Source of the DNA: Microbispora rosea subsp. aerata
Lineage (GTDB): Bacteria; Actinomycetota; Actinomycetes; Streptosporangiales; Streptosporangiaceae
Direction: 5' to 3'
NCBI RefSeq assembly: GCF_014647835.1
Contig: NZ_BMPY01000028.1
Span: forward strand, 38,473-102,472
DNA: 64,000 nt
This document shows, piece by piece, positions 62,177 through 64,000 of this stretch; the first letter of the stretch is position 1, and each line of letters starts with the position of its first letter. Below the pieces are notes generated by a model, which had not been told where the DNA came from, searched no databases, and saw only the letters and a list, made by a program, of their open reading frames with translations. Position numbers and translations under genes: made by a program.

Positions 62177-64000
62177 CAGCGGTCTTTGCCTACCTTTCGG
62201 CGGGTGTAGCGCTCGGGGTGGCGGTAGCGGTCGCGGTTGTGGAACTGACACGCGGGTCCCAGCAGCTTGAGGTCGGTGAGTCCGCCGGTGCTCCAGTTGT
62301 CGGCGTGGTCGATCTGGCACAAGGTGGCGGGCAGGGGGCAGCCGTCGACCCAGCAGGTGGCGTAGCGGGCGAAGATCGCCCGCCGCTGGGCCGGGGTGGC
62401 CAGGCGGACTTTGCGGCCCATGTCGAGCACTTGCCCGTCGGCGTCCATGACGATTCTCACGAGGGTGGAGGTGCGGGCCAGGCGGTGCACGCTGGAGACG
62501 GGCAGCACCTGCCCGGTGGCCAGCAGCAACCCCGGCGCCAGCCCAGGCACCACCCCCAGCCCCAATCCAGCCGCCGATCCACGCGCTGATCCACGCGCTG
62601 ATCCACGCGGCGATCCAGGCTCCGCACCCGACGGCGCGCCCCGCCCTGCGTCTCGCTCGGCGCTCAGCCCGGCATCCGGTGCCGGCTCGAACACGGCCCC
62701 CATCCTGCTGCCCAGCCTTGTACCCGACCTGGCGCCCGACGCCGTGCCCACCCCGGCACCCGCCCCGGCATCCGACCCGGGCCTCGACGCCGTCCCAGAC
62801 GGTTCCCCCACCGGGTCACCCGGTCCTGAGCGGGTTGACGCCTCCGGTCCTGGTGCCGGTGAGCCTTTTGGCACTGCTTTCGGCGTGCTGGATGGCCTGT
62901 CCGCGTGACCCGGGCCATGCGGGATCTGCCCCGCGGGCCGAGGCCCGGCGTGGGTGTGATGGGCACAGGCATCTCCAGGAGCGTGACGGGCACAGGTATC
63001 CCCGGGAGGATCGCACGATCGCCATTTGCCCCACCGGGGCTCTCCCGAGCACAGCCCATGCCCCTGCATGTGTTTCCTCCGCCGACTGCTTTCGGCGTCG
63101 CCTGCGGGAACGACGGCCCGGTGACTCTCCTGGGCCGCCTCGGCGTCCCGGCCGTCTTCAGTCTCCTCAGTGGCTTCGCTGTCTTCAATCGCCCCGGCGT
63201 CCTGGGCGTCCTCCCGTCCTTCGCCGCTGTCGGCGCGCTCGGTCTCGAAGGTCGCGGGGCGGTCAACGCTGCCCGAGTTCCCAGCACCGGCGTCAGCGGC
63301 GAAGTCGTTCGCGAGGTCGGGGTGGTTCTCGGCGGCAGCGTCGATCTCAGGACGGCCAGCGCTTTCGGGACGCTCAGTCTTGAGGGTCGTGGAGCGGTCA
63401 GTGCTCCCGGCGTGCCCGACCTCGGGGCCGACCGCGGTGGGGCCGGGGCGGGTCGTGGTGGGACTGGTGGCAGCGGGGTCCTCGCCGGCAGGGCGGTCGG
63501 CGCCGCCCACGTGCCCGGCGCGATTGGGGGTGGAGTCGCTAGGATCGTCGGCCTCGCCCAGAGCAGAGTCGCCGGTATCAACCGCTTCGCTCGGCTCCTT
63601 GCAGCTTCCGATGTCGCCGGAGGCGCTGACGTCCTCGGCGGCGCGGGCGTCGTGGGTGTCTTCGATGTCTTCGATGTCTTCGCGGTGGTCAGCCTCGGGG
63701 TGCTGCGTGGCGGGGCCGGTGGCAGGGTGGCCGGTGCGCTCCGAGTGGTCTGTGGCAGGATGCCCGGCCTCGGGGCGGTCGGTGCTACCAGGACGCTCGC
63801 CCTCAGGGTGGCCGGCGCTCTCCGGGCGGTCGGCTTCGGGGTCGCGGGCGGGGTGCTCCGTGGCGGGGTCGGCAGGGAGGGACTCGGCGCTGACCAGCAC
63901 CAGCAGCTCGGTGACGATCTTGTCCTCCAGCAGGGCGATGAACGCATCGGCGTAGCGGACCCGCAACGGCCGATCGTCCCCCTCCGCCTTGGGCTTGGCA
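62134..64000 (-). CDS. DUF222/HNH endonuclease-type protein, C-terminal part (5' end beyond the window)
   Basis: At least 621 residues, open to the window edge. The C-terminal 110 residues are a 13E12-type HNH domain: STLVRIVMDADGQVLDMGRKVR, CWVDGCPLPATLCQIDHADNW with paired Cys and the Asp-His of the nuclease motif, then the closing His in FHNRDRYRHP. Before it there is a region of over 400 residues of low complexity, rich in Asp/Glu/Ala/Pro/Thr, with a short Cys/His-rich patch (CARHAPGDACAHHTHAG) and a 12-bp DNA tandem repeat at 62576-62611 (SARG repeats). The N-terminal DUF222 domain probably starts at about 63960 and continues out of view. Role unknown; such genes are repeated in actinobacterial genomes. 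Confidence 0.8.
   Translation of the reverse strand, partial: AKPKAEGDDRPLRVRYADAFIALLEDKIVTELLVLVSAESLPADPATEHPARDPEADRPESAGHPEGERPGSTDRPEAGHPATDHSERTGHPATGPATQHPEADHREDIEDIEDTHDARAAEDVSASGDIGSCKEPSEAVDTGDSALGEADDPSDSTPNRAGHVGGADRPAGEDPAATSPTTTRPGPTAVGPEVGHAGSTDRSTTLKTERPESAGRPEIDAAAENHPDLANDFAADAGAGNSGSVDRPATFETERADSGEGREDAQDAGAIEDSEATEETEDGRDAEAAQESHRAVVPAGDAESSRRRKHMQGHGLCSGEPRWGKWRSCDPPGDTCARHAPGDACAHHTHAGPRPAGQIPHGPGHADRPSSTPKAVPKGSPAPGPEASTRSGPGDPVGEPSGTASRPGSDAGAGAGVGTASGARSGTRLGSRMGAVFEPAPDAGLSAERDAGRGAPSGAEPGSPRGSARGSARGSAAGLGLGVVPGLAPGLLLATGQVLPVSSVHRLARTSTLVRIVMDADGQVLDMGRKVRLATPAQRRAIFARYATCWVDGCPLPATLCQIDHADNWSTGGLTDLKLLGPACQFHNRDRYRHPERYTRRKVGKDRWAFTYHRLGRAGRL

Overview
The window is high-GC actinobacterial DNA with dense, often ATGA- or GTGA-coupled operons, many GTG/TTG starts, LacI-controlled sugar ABC transporters, a DUF222-type HNH endonuclease and a T. 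fusca/Streptomyces-type cellobiose operator. The mix fits a filamentous actinomycete, most likely of the order Streptosporangiales; this placement is inferred from gene content, not from a marker gene.

Left part (1-17.6 kb) is alpha-glucan metabolism: the end of a glucokinase, KDPG aldolase, a PfkB-type kinase, then a maltodextrin-type operon read leftwards (solute-binding lipoprotein, two permeases, GH13 alpha-glucosidase, LacI regulator). The transporter ATPase is divergent. A secreted 1906-residue amylase-pullulanase with three starch-binding PUD modules and a lone sensor kinase follow. A shared operator-like motif lies upstream of the binding protein and of the pullulanase.

Middle (17.7-30.4 kb) is a surface-glycan region. 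One polypeptide fuses a CMP-nonulosonate cytidylyltransferase, a HAD phosphatase and a NeuB-type synthase, and is coupled to a GT2 glycosyltransferase and a polysialyltransferase-family protein. Two further glycosyltransferase-like genes read leftwards 4-6 kb away. Between and beside them are an XRE-cupin regulator divergent from a BenE transporter, a Tat metallophosphoesterase, an aldo/keto reductase and a type I sulfatase.

Right part (30.4-61.2 kb) looks like one cellobiose (CebR/CelR) regulon: cebEFG-bglC-cebR, then a 17-kb leftward NRPS cluster, a divergent E1alpha-E1beta-E2-beta-glucosidase operon, and an aldose epimerase plus APH-fold kinase. Perfect or near-perfect 14-bp TGGGAGCGCTCCCA palindromes sit at all four promoter regions, next to plausible -10 boxes. 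The NRPS cluster has three adenylation domains (pocket residues suggest Gly, a basic residue and Asp/Asn), detached condensation and carrier domains, an MbtH protein, an acyl-adenylating ligase and a C-A-PCP-TE-MFS fusion whose thioesterase carries Cys in place of Ser. The layout resembles the principle of thaxtomin control by CebR in plant-pathogenic Streptomyces, but the enzymes are different.

The far right (61.2-64 kb) holds a small secreted peptide gene, decayed tandem repeats, and the C-terminal part of a DUF222/HNH protein that runs off the window. I saw no tRNA, rRNA, insertion sequence or CRISPR array.
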